DNA of 64,000 nt. It comes from Magnetospirillum aberrantis SpK (GTDB lineage Bacteria > Pseudomonadota > Alphaproteobacteria > Rhodospirillales > Magnetospirillaceae). The translations under genes and the position numbers were made by a program. Shown in pieces: positions 36,519-47,747 of the stretch; position 1 is the first letter of the stretch; every line of letters starts with the position of its first letter. The stretch is taken from positions 42,080-106,079 of the forward strand of contig NZ_JAAIYP010000027.1 of assembly GCF_011022235.1 (NCBI RefSeq), written 5' to 3'. Below the pieces are notes generated by a model, which had not been told where the DNA came from, ran no database searches, and saw only the letters and a program-made list of their open reading frames with translations.

Positions 36519-38918
36519 TTAGTGGGTGGTGACCGTCACTTCGGCATCCTTGGCCACCGCCGGAGCCGTTTCGGCCGGTTCTTCCCACTCGATGGCCACC
36601 GGCTGCGACGTCAGGGCACGGGCCAGCACCTCGTCCACCGTGGACACCGGCACGATCTCCAGTCCTTTCTTGACGTTATCGGGGATCTCGGCCAAGTCCT
36701 TCTCGTTCTCCTTGGGAATGAGAACGGTCTTGAGACCGCCGCGCAACGCCGCCAACAGCTTTTCCTTGAGGCCGCCGATGGGCAGCACCCGGCCGCGCAA
36801 CGTCACCTCGCCGGTCATGGCCACTTCCTTGCGCACCGGAATGCCGGTCAGTGCCGAAACGATGGCCGTGCACATGGCGATGCCGGCGCTGGGGCCATCC
36901 TTGGGCGTGGCCCCTTCGGGCACGTGCACATGGATGTCACGCTTTTCGAACACCGTCGGCTTGATGCCAAGAGTGACCGAACGCGAGCGGACGTAAGAAC
37001 GCGCCGCCTGCACCGATTCCTGCATCACATCGCCCAGCTTGCCGGTGATGCTGAAATTGCCCTTGCCGGGCATGGTCACCGCCTCGATGGTCAGCAATTC
37101 GCCGCCCACTTCGGTCCAGGCCAAGCCGGTCACCGCGCCGACCATGTCCTCCAGTTCCACTTCGCCATAACGGAACTTGCGGATTCCGGCGTACTTCTCC
37201 AGCGTCTTGGCGCTGATGGTGACCTTTTTCTTACCCTTCGAGACGATCTCGGTTGTCGCCTTGCGGGCAAGGTTGGCCAATTCGCGTTCCAGGTTACGCA
37301 CGCCCGCCTCGCGGGTGTAGTAACGGCACAGATCGCGGATGGCGTCGTCGGTGATGTTGATCTCTTCCTTGGCCAGCCCCGCCGCCTTGACCACCTTGCT
37401 GAGCAGGTGGCGCTTGGCGATTTCCACCTTTTCGTCCTCGGTGTAGCCGGACAGGCGGATCACCTCCATGCGGTCCAGCAGCGGCTGGGGCATGCGTAGG
37501 GAGTTGGCGGTGGTGACGAACATCACGTCCGACAGGTCGTAATCGACCTCGAGGTAATGGTCGTTGAAGGTCGAGTTCTGCTCGGGGTCCAGAACCTCGA
37601 GCAACGCCGAGGACGGATCGCCACGCCAATCGGCGCCCAGCTTGTCGATTTCGTCAAGCAGGAAGAGCGGGTTGGACGACTTGGCCTTCTTCATGCCCTG
37701 GATGATCTTGCCCGGCATGGAACCAATATAAGTCCGGCGGTGACCGCGCACCTCGGCCTCGTCGCGCACGCCGCCAAGGCTGATGCGCACGAAGTTGCGG
37801 CCCGTGGCGGTGGCCATGGACTTGCCGAGCGACGTCTTGCCGACGCCGGGCGGACCGACCAGGCACAGGATCGGACCCTTGACCTTGTCGGTACGGGTCT
37901 GTACCGCCAAATACTCGATAATGCGTTCCTTGACCTTTTCCAGGCCATAATGCTCGGCGTCGAGGATCGTCTCCGCCAGCTTGATGTCTTTCTTGACCTT
38001 GGTCCGCTTCTTCCACGGAATGGTCAGCATCCAGTCGAGGTAGTTGCGCACCACCGTCGCCTCGGCCGACATCGGACTCATGGACTTGAGCTTCTTCAAC
38101 TCGGCCACGGCCTTCTCGCGCGCTTCCTTGGACAGGCGGGTCTTGGCGATACGCTCTTCCAGTTCGGCGACTTCGTCCTTGCCGTCCTCGGTCTCACCCA
38201 ATTCCTTTTGGATGGCCTTGAGCTGCTCGTTCAGATAGTACTCGCGCTGGGTTTTCTCCATCTGCCGCTTGACGCGGTTGCGGATCTTCTTTTCCACCTG
38301 AAGAACGCCGATTTCGCCTTCCATGTGGGAATAAACCCGCTCCAGCCGTTCGGTGACGGTGTCGCACTCCAGCAATTCCTGCTTTTCGGCGATCTTGAGC
38401 GACAGATGCGACGCCACCGTGTCGGCCAGCTTGCCCGGGTCCTCGATCTGGTTGACCGACACCAGAACCTCGGGCGGAATCTTCTTGTTCAGCTTGATGT
38501 ATTGCTCGAACTGGCTGACCACCGACCGCGACAGCGCCTCCAGTTCCTGACCTTCGCTCTCGGGGTCGCCCATGACCTCGGCGACCGCCTGGAAGAAGTC
38601 GGGATTGTCGGTGAAACCGGTGATCCTGGCCCGGCGGCTGCCTTCGACCAGCACCTTGACGGTGCCGTCAGGCAGCTTGAGCAATTGCAGAACCGTCGAA
38701 ACGGTCCCGACAGCATAGATGTCGTCGGTGGTGGGATCGTCCTGAGCGGCGTTCTTTTGCGCCACCAACAAAATCTGCTTGTCCTCGCGCATGACGTCTT
38801 CCAGCGCGCGCACCGATTTCTCACGGCCGACGAACAGCGGGACGATCATGTGGGGGAAGACGACGATATCGCGGAGGGGAAGAACCGGATAAACGTCGCC
38901 GCTTGCGATTTCGGCCAT
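36519..38918 (-). CDS. lon: ATP-dependent protease Lon
   Basis: A 799-residue protease with an N-terminal substrate-binding domain, an AAA+ domain (Walker [13 protein letters not shown], Walker [10 protein letters not shown]) and a C-terminal Ser-Lys protease domain ([11 protein letters not shown] with the serine, [14 protein letters not shown] with the lysine). It degrades misfolded and regulatory proteins. In this cluster it sits beside clpX, clpP and tig, the standard proteostasis order. Confidence 0.98.
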   Translation of the reverse strand: MAEIASGDVYPVLPLRDIVVFPHMIVPLFVGREKSVRALEDVMREDKQILLVAQKNAAQDDPTTDDIYAVGTVSTVLQLLKLPDGTVKVLVEGSRRARITGFTDNPDFFQAVAEVMGDPESEGQELEALSRSVVSQFEQYIKLNKKIPPEVLVSVNQIEDPGKLADTVASHLSLKIAEKQELLECDTVTERLERVYSHMEGEIGVLQVEKKIRNRVKRQMEKTQREYYLNEQLKAIQKELGETEDGKDEVAELEERIAKTRLSKEAREKAVAELKKLKSMSPMSAEATVVRNYLDWMLTIPWKKRTKVKKDIKLAETILDAEHYGLEKVKERIIEYLAVQTRTDKVKGPILCLVGPPGVGKTSLGKSMATATGRNFVRISLGGVRDEAEVRGHRRTYIGSMPGKIIQGMKKAKSSNPLFLLDEIDKLGADWRGDPSSALLEVLDPEQNSTFNDHYLEVDYDLSDVMFVTTANSLRMPQPLLDRMEVIRLSGYTEDEKVEIAKRHLLSKVVKAAGLAKEEINITDDAIRDLCRYYTREAGVRNLERELANLARKATTEIVSKGKKKVTISAKTLEKYAGIRKFRYGEVELEDMVGAVTGLAWTEVGGELLTIEAVTMPGKGNFSITGKLGDVMQESVQAARSYVRSRSVTLGIKPTVFEKRDIHVHVPEGATPKDGPSAGIAMCTAIVSALTGIPVRKEVAMTGEVTLRGRVLPIGGLKEKLLAALRGGLKTVLIPKENEKDLAEIPDNVKKGLEIVPVSTVDEVLARALTSQPVAIEWEEPAETAPAVAKDAEVTVTTH

Positions 38919-39079
38919 GCTGCCTCTTGAACGTATGCGGCCACCGCGCGGACGGCCGACTTTTCACCATTTCAAACGTGCCTGGTTCTATACCTAGGCT
39001 GTTCCCCTCTCCCGTCAAGGGAAGGCCCGGCGAACCGGCCCTCGCCCCCCGACGCTCTTATACCTTTGCGCCCAGATCC

Positions 39080-40339
39080 TCAGGCGCCCACATCCTCCCG
39101 GCGTTCGGAATGGATGTAGAGCGGCTGGGCGTGGCCCTCGACCGCCTCCTTGTTGACCATCACTTCCTCGACGCTGTCGAGCGTCGGCAGTTCGAACATG
39201 GTGTCCAGCAAGATGCCTTCCATGATGGAACGCAGGCCGCGGGCACCGGTCTTGCGCTGGATGGCCTTCTCGGCGATCGCCTTGAGCGCGTCGTCCTGGA
39301 AGCTCAGCTTGGTGTCTTCCATCTCGAACAAGCGCTGGTACTGCTTGACCAGGGCGTTCTTGGGTTTGGACAGAATTTCCACCAAGGCGTCCACGTCCAG
39401 GTCATCCAGCGTCGCCAGCACCGGCAGACGGCCGACGAATTCGGGAATCAAGCCGAACTTCAGCAAGTCCTCGGGCTCGACCTCACGCAGGATTTCGCCG
39501 GTCCGACGCTCGTCAGGTCCACGCACCTCGGCACCGAAACCGATCGAGGTCTGCTGTCCTCGCGATCCGATCACCTTTTCCAAGCCGGCGAAGGCGCCGC
39601 CGCAGATGAACAGGATGTTGGTGGTGTCCACCTGCAAGAACTCCTGTTGCGGATGCTTGCGGCCGCCCTGGGGCGGAACGGAGGCCACCGTGCCTTCCAT
39701 GATCTTCAGCAGGGCCTGCTGCACACCCTCGCCCGACACGTCGCGGGTGATGGAGGGGTTGTCGGACTTGCGGCTGATCTTGTCGACCTCGTCGATGTAG
39801 ACGATGCCGCGCTGGGCGCGTTCGACATTATACTCGGCCGCCTGCAACAGCTTGAGGATGATGTTCTCGACGTCCTCGCCCACATAGCCGGCTTCGGTCA
39901 AAGTGGTGGCGTCGGCCATGGTGAACGGCACGTCCAGGATGCGGGCCAGGGTCTGGGCCAGCAACGTCTTGCCGCAGCCGGTGGGGCCGATCAGCAGGAT
40001 GTTGGACTTGGCGATCTCGATTTCGTTGGCTTTGCCGCCGTGCTGCAAGCGCTTGTAGTGATTGTGCACGGCAACCGACAGGACCTTCTTGGCGTGGTCC
40101 TGGCCGATGACATAGTCATCGAGCACGGCACGAATGTCCTTCGGGGTCGGCACACCGTCGCGCGAGCGAACCAGATGGGTCTTGTGCTCTTCGCGAATGA
40201 TGTCCATGCACAGCTCGACGCATTCATCGCAAATGAACACGGTCGGCCCGGCGATCAGCTTGCGCACCTCGTGCTGACTCTTTCCGCAGAACGAGCAGTA
40301 GAGAGTGTTCTTGGAATCGCCGCTCGTGGACTTGGTCAT
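39080..40339 (-). CDS. clpX: ATP-dependent Clp protease ATP-binding subunit ClpX
   Basis: A 419-residue AAA+ unfoldase that feeds substrates to ClpP. The N-terminal zinc domain has [11 protein letters not shown] and CDECVELC; Walker A is GPTGCGKT. The ClpP-contacting IGF loop region reads SIGFGAEV. It lies 133 bases downstream of clpP and is probably co-transcribed with it. Confidence 0.98.
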   Translation of the reverse strand: MTKSTSGDSKNTLYCSFCGKSQHEVRKLIAGPTVFICDECVELCMDIIREEHKTHLVRSRDGVPTPKDIRAVLDDYVIGQDHAKKVLSVAVHNHYKRLQHGGKANEIEIAKSNILLIGPTGCGKTLLAQTLARILDVPFTMADATTLTEAGYVGEDVENIILKLLQAAEYNVERAQRGIVYIDEVDKISRKSDNPSITRDVSGEGVQQALLKIMEGTVASVPPQGGRKHPQQEFLQVDTTNILFICGGAFAGLEKVIGSRGQQTSIGFGAEVRGPDERRTGEILREVEPEDLLKFGLIPEFVGRLPVLATLDDLDVDALVEILSKPKNALVKQYQRLFEMEDTKLSFQDDALKAIAEKAIQRKTGARGLRSIMEGILLDTMFELPTLDSVEEVMVNKEAVEGHAQPLYIHSERREDVGA

Positions 40340-40472
40340 CGGTACTCCATTGGTAAAGCGCGGCCAGACAAATTGGAATCAATGTTAGCCACACGAATCG
40401 GCGGCACACAATGAAAATAACCCATGGCGCGGCGCCTCCTTTTGGCGGAAGTCGGCGCCGGCCGGGGTCGAA

Positions 40473-41117
40473 TCAGCCCTCCGACGGCTCCGCTTCGGGC
40501 GGCTGACGGCTGCTGACCACCTCGTCGATCAGTCCGAATTCCTTGGCTTCGGTGGCGCTCAGGAACTTGTCGCGTTCCATGGCCTGCTCGATCACCTCGA
40601 GCGGCTGCCCGGTGTGGCTCACGTACATGTTGTTGAGCCGGGCCCGGAGCGCCAGGATCTCGCGAGCGTGAATCTCGATGTCGGTGGCCTGGCCCTGGAA
40701 GCCGCCCGAAGGCTGGTGCACCATCACCCGCGCGTTGGGCAGGGCGAAGCGCTTGCCCTTTTCGCCGGCGGTCAGCAGCAACGACCCCATGGACGCCGCC
40801 TGGCCCAGACACACGGTCGACACCGACGGGCGGATGTATTGCATGGTGTCGTAGATGGACAGGCCCGACGTCACCACGCCACCCGGCGAGTTGATGTAGA
40901 AGGCGATATCCTTGCTCGGGTTCTCGGATTCGAGGAACAGAAGCTGGGCGCAGATCAGGCTGGCGACCTCGTCATAGACCTGACCGGTCAGGAAGATGAT
41001 GCGCTCTTTCAACAGACGGGAATAGATGTCGTAAGACCGCTCGCCCCGGTTGGTCTGCTCGACCACCATCGGCACGAGGGTATTCATGTAGAGGTCGATG
41101 GGGTCTCTCTCGCGCAT
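40473..41117 (-). CDS. clpP: ATP-dependent Clp protease proteolytic subunit
   Basis: A 214-residue serine protease. Catalytic Ser109 is in [11 protein letters not shown] and His134 in VMVHQPSGG; the Asp lies in the C-terminal third. Fourteen subunits form the degradation chamber used with ClpX. Met12 ([12 protein letters not shown]) is an alternative start close to the usual N-terminus. Confidence 0.98.
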   Translation of the reverse strand: MRERDPIDLYMNTLVPMVVEQTNRGERSYDIYSRLLKERIIFLTGQVYDEVASLICAQLLFLESENPSKDIAFYINSPGGVVTSGLSIYDTMQYIRPSVSTVCLGQAASMGSLLLTAGEKGKRFALPNARVMVHQPSGGFQGQATDIEIHAREILALRARLNNMYVSHTGQPLEVIEQAMERDKFLSATEAKEFGLIDEVVSSRQPPEAEPSEG

Positions 41118-41301
41118 GGTCCGTCCTTCTCGTCAGTCCATCATGTGGCGGTTGCTGGAATCCGTCCTAGCCGACCTGGGCGGGTTGCGCCACTGAAATT
41201 CGCCGTGCGCACAGCAAGAAAATGCGGCGACGGCGCACAAGCCGCCCTAGATTTGGGGAACGAACTGATTTTCGCAATCACACACACCGTTATCAACGCA
41301 T

Positions 41302-41336
41302 AAAAAACCGGCGGCCCCCTTCACGGAGGCCGCCGG
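41302..41336 (-). terminator. Terminator of tig
   Basis: CCGGCGGCC pairs with GGCCGCCGG, and on the minus strand a run of six T follows. A strong intrinsic terminator just after the stop. Confidence 0.87.
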
Positions 41337-41353
41337 CCGACACGAACCCAAGA

Positions 41354-42742
41354 TCACTCGGCCGATTCGGCCTTCTTCTTGGTGGCCTTCTTCTTCGGCT
41401 TGGCTTCCTCGGCCTTCTCCTCGCCCGCCTCGTCGGGATCCTTGCGCAGATCCTCGACCGACACTTCCTTGTCGGTCACCTTGGCCAGTTCAAGGATGAA
41501 GTCGATGACCTTGTCCTCGAAAATGGGGGCACGCAGCGAATTCAGGGCTTCCTGGTTGTTCTTGTAGTACTGGAACACCAGGTGCTCCTGGCCGGGGAAG
41601 CGGCGGGCTTCCTCGATCAGCGCCTTGTTCAGGTCGTCCTGGGTGACGGTGACCTCGTTCTTCTGGCCGACGTCGGCCAGCAGCAGACCCAGACGGACGC
41701 GGCGTTCGGCCAGGGTCCGGTACTCGGTCTTGAGGGTCTCTTCGTCCTTGTCGGCGTCCGCCGGGTCCAGACGCCCGGCTTCCTTGTCCTGCTCGATCTG
41801 CTTCCAGATGGCCTCGAACTCCTGCTCGACCATGCCTTCCGGAACCTGGAAATCATGGTTGGCGGCCAACTGGTCCAACAGAACGCGCTTGAGCTTGGTC
41901 CGGGCGATGCCGTCCAGTTCGCGGGTCAACTCGTCCTTGATCGCCTGCTTCAGGGCGTCCAGGCTGTCCATGCCGACCTTCTTGGCCAGTTCGTCATCCA
42001 TCTCGGCGGCCTTGGTGGCGCGCACTTCGTGGACGGTGACGTCGAAGGTGGCGGGCTTGCCGGCCAGATCTTCGTTGCCGTAGCCTTCGGGGAAGGTCAC
42101 CTCGACCACCACCGCGTCGCCGGCCGACTTGCCGACCAGTTGGTCCTCGAAGCCGGGGATGAAGGTGTTGGAACCGAGCTTCAGCGAATAACCCTCGGCG
42201 GTACCGCCGGCGAACGCCTCGCCGTCCTTCTTGCCGACGAAGTCGATCACCACCACGTCACCGGCGGCGGCGGCGCGCTCGACGGTCTCGCTGCCTTCGT
42301 GACGCTCGGCGATGCGGGCCAGGGTGTCGTTGATCTCGCCCTCGGGAGCGGCGGCCTTCTCGCGCTCCAGCGACAGGGTCGCGAAATCCATGGCGGTGAT
42401 TTCCGGCAGGACTTCCAAGGCGACGGTGAATTCCAGGTCCTTGCCCTCGGCGTACGAGGTGATCTCGACCTTGGGCTGCATGGCGGGCTTGAGGCCCTTG
42501 TCCTGGATGGCCGAGCCGGTGCCCTCGTTGACGGCGGCCTCCAGCACCTCACCCATGATGGACGCGCCATACTTCTGACGCACGATCTTCAGGGGCACCT
42601 TGCCGGGGCGGAAGCCGGGCAGCTTCACCTCACGGGCGATTTCCGCCAGCCGGGATTCGGTGCGCGCCTCAAGCTGCGCCGCGGGGACGACGACCTTGAA
42701 CTCGCGCTTCAGGCCGTCAGCATTCGTCTCGGTTACCTGCAT
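41354..42742 (-). CDS. tig: Trigger factor
   Basis: A 462-residue ribosome-bound chaperone with peptidyl-prolyl isomerase activity. The ribosome-docking loop is GFRPGKVP in the N-terminal domain, and the FKBP-type domain lies around residues 155-240 (VVVIDFVGKKDGEAF). The last 40 residues are a Lys/Glu-rich tail. The start MQVTETNADGLKREF matches the family; an earlier in-frame ATG adds 11 residues without support. Confidence 0.96.
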   Translation of the reverse strand: MQVTETNADGLKREFKVVVPAAQLEARTESRLAEIAREVKLPGFRPGKVPLKIVRQKYGASIMGEVLEAAVNEGTGSAIQDKGLKPAMQPKVEITSYAEGKDLEFTVALEVLPEITAMDFATLSLEREKAAAPEGEINDTLARIAERHEGSETVERAAAAGDVVVIDFVGKKDGEAFAGGTAEGYSLKLGSNTFIPGFEDQLVGKSAGDAVVVEVTFPEGYGNEDLAGKPATFDVTVHEVRATKAAEMDDELAKKVGMDSLDALKQAIKDELTRELDGIARTKLKRVLLDQLAANHDFQVPEGMVEQEFEAIWKQIEQDKEAGRLDPADADKDEETLKTEYRTLAERRVRLGLLLADVGQKNEVTVTQDDLNKALIEEARRFPGQEHLVFQYYKNNQEALNSLRAPIFEDKVIDFILELAKVTDKEVSVEDLRKDPDEAGEEKAEEAKPKKKATKKKAESAE

Positions 42743-42818
42743 CAGTCTTTCGCCAATCGAATCAATTCGTTGCAAGAATACCGGCGGTCACGGACACCCC
42801 TGGGGCGCGGAGCGCGAC

Positions 42819-42903
42819 TGGTGCGGGCGAAGGGACTTGAACCCCCATGGCCGAAGCCGCTGGAACCTAAATCCAGTGTGTCTACCAGTTCCACCACGCC
42901 CGC
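42819..42903 (-). tRNA. tRNA-Leu (anticodon TAG)
   Basis: An 85-base tRNA with long variable arm and encoded CCA. Acceptor GCGGGCG pairs with CGCCCGC; anticodon stem CTGGA/TCCAG encloses TTTAGGT, giving TAG. Confidence 0.95.
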
Positions 42904-43164
42904 ACGAGCAGGTGCGCGACCAAGGGTCGGCCCGCCGGAACCGGTGTCTATATCATAGTCGAGCGCGCGGATACAGCGCTTGTAAGCATGTTCTGTCATT
43001 CCCCGTTCGCCATGGCCAAAAGGCGGAATTCCATATTGATTTTAAGGATACTTCTAATACGATGGAACTAGAGGCCTGGGAGTTTCGTAGGACGCCAATC
43101 CGTTGAAATAGGTATATCAAGCACCCACCTCCTCTAAGACATAGACCTAAGTTTGGGGCACATC

Positions 43165-44496
43165 ATGGATCTGGACCGCGCCGGACGTTTGGCTTTCTTG
43201 CGAATCGACGACGAAACCTGTCGAGCTTTGCGTGAGTTCCGCGAAATCCTGGCCCCCCGCATGGATTCCCTGCTCGAGGATTTCTACGGCTACGTGCGGG
43301 CCAATCCGGCGGTGGCTGACTTGTTCGCCTCGCCCGCCCGCATGGACCACGCCCGCGCCATGCAGAAGCGTCACTGGCTGGACAGCGTGTTCGCCGGCAA
43401 TTTCGACGACCGCTACTTCGCCAACGTCACCGAAATCGGCAAGATTCACCAGCGCATCGGGTTGGAACCGCGTTGGTACACCGCCGGCTACTGCTTCGTC
43501 CTCAATCAGGTGTTCGCCATCGCCATCACCGCCTATCGCAAGAAGCCGGAAAAACTGGCGCAAGTTCTGGCAGCGGTGAACAAGGCGGCCTATCTCGACA
43601 TGGACCTTGCCACCTCGGTCTACATCGAAACCAACACCGCGGCCATCATCGCCCGCGAACTGGGGACCAAGGCCGATTCCTTCGAACGCGACGTGCAAGG
43701 CGTGGTGTCCCAGGTCGCCGCCGCAGCCACCCAGATGGAGGCCAGCGCGCGGACCATGGCGGCCAACGCCGAGGAAACCTCGATGCAGTCCACCACGGTA
43801 GCCGCCGCCGCCGAGGAGGCCACCGTCAACATCCAGACCGTGGCCGCCGCCGCCGAGGAACTGTCCAGTTCCATCGCCGAAATCGGCCGCCAGGTATCGC
43901 ATTCGGCTTCCATCGCCTCGTCGGCGATGGTCGAGGCCAACCGCAGCAACGACATGGTGCAAAGCCTGGCCGAGGCGGCGGGAAAGATCGGCCAGGTGGT
44001 CAAACTGATCAACGACATCGCCAGCCAGACCAACCTTCTGGCCCTGAACGCCACCATCGAGGCCGCCCGTGCCGGCGAGGCCGGCAAGGGTTTCGCCGTG
44101 GTGGCCAACGAGGTCAAGAGCCTGGCCAACCAGACCGCCAAGGCGACCGAGGAAATCGCCGCCCAAATCAACGCGGTTCAAAACGCCACCCATGACGCGG
44201 TCAGCGCCATCGGCGCCATCGCCACCACCATCGGCCAGATCAACGACATCGCGAGCGGCATCGCCGCCGCGGTCGAGGAACAGGGCGCCGCCACCCAGGA
44301 AATCGCCCGCAACGTACAGCAGGCGGCCCAAGGAACCCAGGAAGTGACCGGCACCATCGCCCGCGTCTCGGCCGCCGCGTTCGAAACCGGCAACGCCGCG
44401 CGCGAGGTTCTGATCTCGGCCGAGACGCTTACCGGCAATTCGGCGACGCTCAGCGCTCAGGTGGACCATTTCGTGAGGGAAATCCGTCAGGGCTGA
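43165..44496 (+). CDS. Globin-coupled aerotaxis transducer (HemAT-like)
   Basis: A 443-residue soluble chemoreceptor. The first 170 residues are a protoglobin sensor domain; the likely haem-binding His lies in [20 protein letters not shown]. The rest is a signalling hairpin with the tip [20 protein letters not shown]. No membrane segment is present. Such proteins bind oxygen and steer aerotaxis. The ATG was preferred over a TTG four codons upstream. Confidence 0.92.
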   Translation: MDLDRAGRLAFLRIDDETCRALREFREILAPRMDSLLEDFYGYVRANPAVADLFASPARMDHARAMQKRHWLDSVFAGNFDDRYFANVTEIGKIHQRIGLEPRWYTAGYCFVLNQVFAIAITAYRKKPEKLAQVLAAVNKAAYLDMDLATSVYIETNTAAIIARELGTKADSFERDVQGVVSQVAAAATQMEASARTMAANAEETSMQSTTVAAAAEEATVNIQTVAAAAEELSSSIAEIGRQVSHSASIASSAMVEANRSNDMVQSLAEAAGKIGQVVKLINDIASQTNLLALNATIEAARAGEAGKGFAVVANEVKSLANQTAKATEEIAAQINAVQNATHDAVSAIGAIATTIGQINDIASGIAAAVEEQGAATQEIARNVQQAAQGTQEVTGTIARVSAAAFETGNAAREVLISAETLTGNSATLSAQVDHFVREIRQG

Positions 44497-44512
44497 GCCC
44501 TGATACCAAATC

Positions 44513-44603
44513 GCGTTGATCTGAACCGATCAACGCCGCCCTCAAGCGCCGAGCGGGTTTTTCCAAAAGACGAAGCCCCTTCCCGCGATGCGGAAAGGGG
44601 CTT
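44513..44603. terminator. Paired hairpins between chemoreceptor and mcd genes
   Basis: GCGTTGATC pairs with GATCAACGC (44513-44536). A second stem, AAGCCCCTT...CCGC with GCGG...AAGGGGCTT and one mismatch (44573-44603), is followed by GGCTTTTT on the plus strand. Both lie between convergent genes. Confidence 0.75.
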
Positions 44604-44612
44604 GGCTTTTTC

Positions 44613-46061
44613 TTACACCTTCAACAGGCCGCGAATATCCGACGACACCGCCACCTTGCCGGTGCCGGAATAGGATTCGTGGTTGGTTTCTATCTCGTCC
44701 AGTTTGTAGAGGTAGTTGATCATCAGCCCCAGGGATTGCTTCATTCCCTTGGCGCTGGTGTCGGCCAGCCAATTCAGACGCTCGACACGGGCACCGTTGG
44801 ACAAATGGAAATGGGCCACCGGATCAAGCGCCCGCCCCTGTCCCGTCCGCTTCTCCTGGGCGACGTAACGGGCCGCCAGCCGGGTCAACGGCGCCCGCAA
44901 GGTTTCGGCGATCATCGGATCATTGGCCCAGTCGCCATCGTCCACCAACGCCTTCAGGCTGCCCTTGGCGCCCTGGCCGTTGGACAATTGCGTCAGCGTC
45001 CGATGTTCGGCCGGCAACAGCAACCCGGCCTCGCCCTCGGCGAGTTTCTCCACCAGCCAAGGACGGAAACCGGGCAGCGGCGACAGCGTGGCGAAGTTCT
45101 TGAGCCTGGGGAACTCACGCGACAATTCCTCGACCACCTTCTTGATCAGGAAGTTGCCGAAGCTGATGCCGTCCAGCCCACGTTGGGCGTTGTTGATGGA
45201 ATAGAAGATGGCGGTGTCGGCTTCGTCCGGGTTTCCCACCGGGGCGTGGGGGTCGAGCAGTTCGTGCACGTTGCCGGCGATGCCGCGCACCAAAGCCACC
45301 TCGACGAAGATCAACGGCTCCTCGGGCATGCGCGGATGGAAAAAGGCGTAAAGGCGACGGTCGGAATCCAGCCGGTTCTTCAGATCGCCCCACCCCTGAA
45401 TGGCGTGCACCGCCTCGTAGGCCATGATCTTTTCCAAGACACAGGCCGGCGAGCGCCAAGTGATGCGTTGAAGTTCCAGAAAGCCGACGTCGAACCACGC
45501 CGCCAACAGATCCTTCAGTTCCTTGGCCAGCGCGGTCAGGCGGGCGTCGCCCTTGGCCATGCCCATCAACTCGGCCCGCAGGTCCACCAGGAACTTGACC
45601 CCCTCGGGCAAGGCGTTGAACTGGGTCAGCAGACGGGCATAGGGCGGTTCCAGCGCGGTGCGCAAGGCGGCCTCGGCCGACAGGCGGGCCTGATCATCGT
45701 CACCGGCCGCCAGCAACGCCTGGGTGGCGCCGCCGACGCGGGCGGTGTCTGGACCGAAACCGGCCATCAACCGCAGGAAACGCCTGCGCCCCTCGGCCGA
45801 CAGGGACAGGTATTCGCGTCCCAGGGCGGCGGCGCGGGCACGGGCCGACACCTCGCCGCCCTTGCCTTCCAGACAGGCCAACATCTGCTTGCGCAGACGT
45901 TCCAGGTCGTCGTCGGGCAGGTCGGGGGCAAAGCTCAGGGTTTCACCACCCTTGGCCGAACCGGCGACGTCGAGCCACAATTTCGCCAAACCCTTGATAC
46001 GGGCGATGAGGGAAGTTCCGACGGCTTGTGTCATGCGGGGCGCCTCTCGTCCTTCTGTCAT
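44613..46061 (-). CDS. Malonyl-CoA decarboxylase
   Basis: A 482-residue enzyme that converts malonyl-CoA to acetyl-CoA and CO2. The helical N-terminal domain is followed by the acetyltransferase-like catalytic domain with QRGLDGISFGNFLIKKVVEE and the His-containing HFHLSNGARVERLNWL near the C-terminus. Two nearby ATG codons (46061 and 46034) are possible starts. No malonate transporter or malonyl-CoA synthetase gene is beside it; nnrD/nnrE lies 62 bases upstream on the same strand. Confidence 0.9.
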   Translation of the reverse strand: MTEGREAPRMTQAVGTSLIARIKGLAKLWLDVAGSAKGGETLSFAPDLPDDDLERLRKQMLACLEGKGGEVSARARAAALGREYLSLSAEGRRRFLRLMAGFGPDTARVGGATQALLAAGDDDQARLSAEAALRTALEPPYARLLTQFNALPEGVKFLVDLRAELMGMAKGDARLTALAKELKDLLAAWFDVGFLELQRITWRSPACVLEKIMAYEAVHAIQGWGDLKNRLDSDRRLYAFFHPRMPEEPLIFVEVALVRGIAGNVHELLDPHAPVGNPDEADTAIFYSINNAQRGLDGISFGNFLIKKVVEELSREFPRLKNFATLSPLPGFRPWLVEKLAEGEAGLLLPAEHRTLTQLSNGQGAKGSLKALVDDGDWANDPMIAETLRAPLTRLAARYVAQEKRTGQGRALDPVAHFHLSNGARVERLNWLADTSAKGMKQSLGLMINYLYKLDEIETNHESYSGTGKVAVSSDIRGLLKV

Positions 46062-46123
46062 TGGGAGGGTTTCTCCTTGATGTGGGTAAGGATCGCCGGT
46101 TGCGCAAACACCGGCAAGACGAT

Positions 46124-47569
46124 CTAAGGAAAAAGGGCGGTCAAAATCCGGGGCAATGCCTCGGGCAAGTCCTCGGCGATCAGCCCCGGCCCCTGGCCGG
46201 CCGCCGCTCCATGCAGCCACGCACCGGCGGCGGCGGCGAAAAAGGCATCCATGCCCGCCGCCATCAAGCCACCGATCATGCCGGCCAGCACGTCCCCCGA
46301 CCCGGCAGTGGCCAGCCAGGGCGGCGCGTTGGCGTTGATGACGGCACGGCCATCGGGATGGGCGACCACCGTGTCCGGCCCTTTCAGCAACACCACCGCC
46401 CCGGCCCGCTTGGCGGCGCGACGGGCGCGCTCCAGCCGGCTGCCGTCGCTTTTGCCGAACAGCCGGGCGAACTCGCCATCATGGGGTGTCAAAACCACGT
46501 TGTCGGAAAGAACCTTGAACAATTCGCCGGGGGATTCCGAGAAACTGGACAGCGCGTCGGCATCCAGCACCATGGCCTTTCCCGTCCGCGCCGCCGCCAG
46601 CACCCGTGCCCGCAGGGCGGCGCCGACGCCGCATCCCGGTCCCAGCACCAGCGCGTTCTTGCGGCTGTCGGCCAACAGCGTGTCGAATTCGGCAAGGTCG
46701 GCGACCATGGTCCCAGGATCGCCGGCCCGCAGGATCGCCAGCGCCTCGGCCGGGGCGGCGATGGTCGCCAACCCCGCCCCCACCCGCCGTGCCGCCCGCG
46801 CCACCAGACGTGCCGCCCCGGTCATGACGGGACCGCCCACCACCACCAGATGGCCGCGGGCATATTTGTGGCCATCAACCGCGGGCCACGGGAAACGGTC
46901 GCGCCAAACCGCCGGGCCGTTCTCGGCCAGGGGTGGCTCGACCTCAGCCAGCACCGAGGCCGGAATGCCGATGTCGGCCACCTCGACCTCGCCGCACAAC
47001 AGACGCCCCGGCAGCAACAGGTGCCCTGGCTTCTTGCGGAAAAACGTCACCGTCGTTACCGCCTGCGGTGCGCAGCCCAACACCTGACCGGTATCGCCGT
47101 CCACCCCGGACGGCACGTCCACCGCCACCACCGGCAGGCCGCGCCGGGCAATCTCGGCCACCATGTCGGCGGCCACGCCCGACAACGGACGGGCCAGACC
47201 GGCGCCGAACAAGGCGTCGACCACCACGTCGGCGCGCTCAAGCACCGCGGACGACAACGGCTCGGTCGCCCCATGCCAGCGGGACGCCATGGCCGCCGCG
47301 TCGCCCTTGAGGTTGACGGCATCGCCCAACAGCGCCAGCCGAACCGCGTAACCGGCGTCACGCAACCGCCGCGCCACCACGAAACCATCGCCGCCATTGT
47401 TGCCCGGCCCGCACAGCACCGCCACCCGACAGGGACCGAAACGCCGTCTGAGCGCACGCGCCACGGCGAAGCCGGCAGCTTCCATCAAATGCTCACCGGA
47501 CACGCCGCCCACCGTCGCCAGGGCGTCGGCACGATACATTTCGGCCACACTCAGCACTTCGGGACCCAT
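46124..47569 (-). CDS. Bifunctional NAD(P)H-hydrate repair enzyme (epimerase + dehydratase)
   Basis: A 481-residue fusion. The N-terminal half is the NAD(P)HX epimerase (VLCGPGNNGGDGFVVARRL), the C-terminal half is the ADP/ATP-dependent dehydratase of ribokinase fold (VVLTPHDGEFARLFG, TAGSGDVLAGMIGG). Together they repair damaged nicotinamide cofactors. The start was set at MGPEVLSVAEMYRAD with GGAG eight bases before it; the longer upstream frame is on the opposite side of dadA's promoter and unlikely. Confidence 0.93.
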   Translation of the reverse strand: MGPEVLSVAEMYRADALATVGGVSGEHLMEAAGFAVARALRRRFGPCRVAVLCGPGNNGGDGFVVARRLRDAGYAVRLALLGDAVNLKGDAAAMASRWHGATEPLSSAVLERADVVVDALFGAGLARPLSGVAADMVAEIARRGLPVVAVDVPSGVDGDTGQVLGCAPQAVTTVTFFRKKPGHLLLPGRLLCGEVEVADIGIPASVLAEVEPPLAENGPAVWRDRFPWPAVDGHKYARGHLVVVGGPVMTGAARLVARAARRVGAGLATIAAPAEALAILRAGDPGTMVADLAEFDTLLADSRKNALVLGPGCGVGAALRARVLAAARTGKAMVLDADALSSFSESPGELFKVLSDNVVLTPHDGEFARLFGKSDGSRLERARRAAKRAGAVVLLKGPDTVVAHPDGRAVINANAPPWLATAGSGDVLAGMIGGLMAAGMDAFFAAAAGAWLHGAAAGQGPGLIAEDLPEALPRILTALFP

Positions 47570-47747
47570 CAACCGTTCTCCATGCTGCCGCCCATCCAGG
47601 GTATGCCCGGCGCCGCACATTTCAACTTGCATTCGCCACGCCCCACCCTTGCCCCTGGCGAAGGCCAGGAAATCCATCTGGGGGGATTGCCGGGCGGGCG
47701 CGGTTGCGCTAGGACCGTTGTCGCGTTTCTTCGCGATGGAGGTGAGC

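Noticed and set aside
44513..44536. TTGATC...GATCAA as an FNR box
   Set aside because: The spacer is too long (eight bases between TTGAT and ATCAA instead of four), and it lies between two convergent gene ends.
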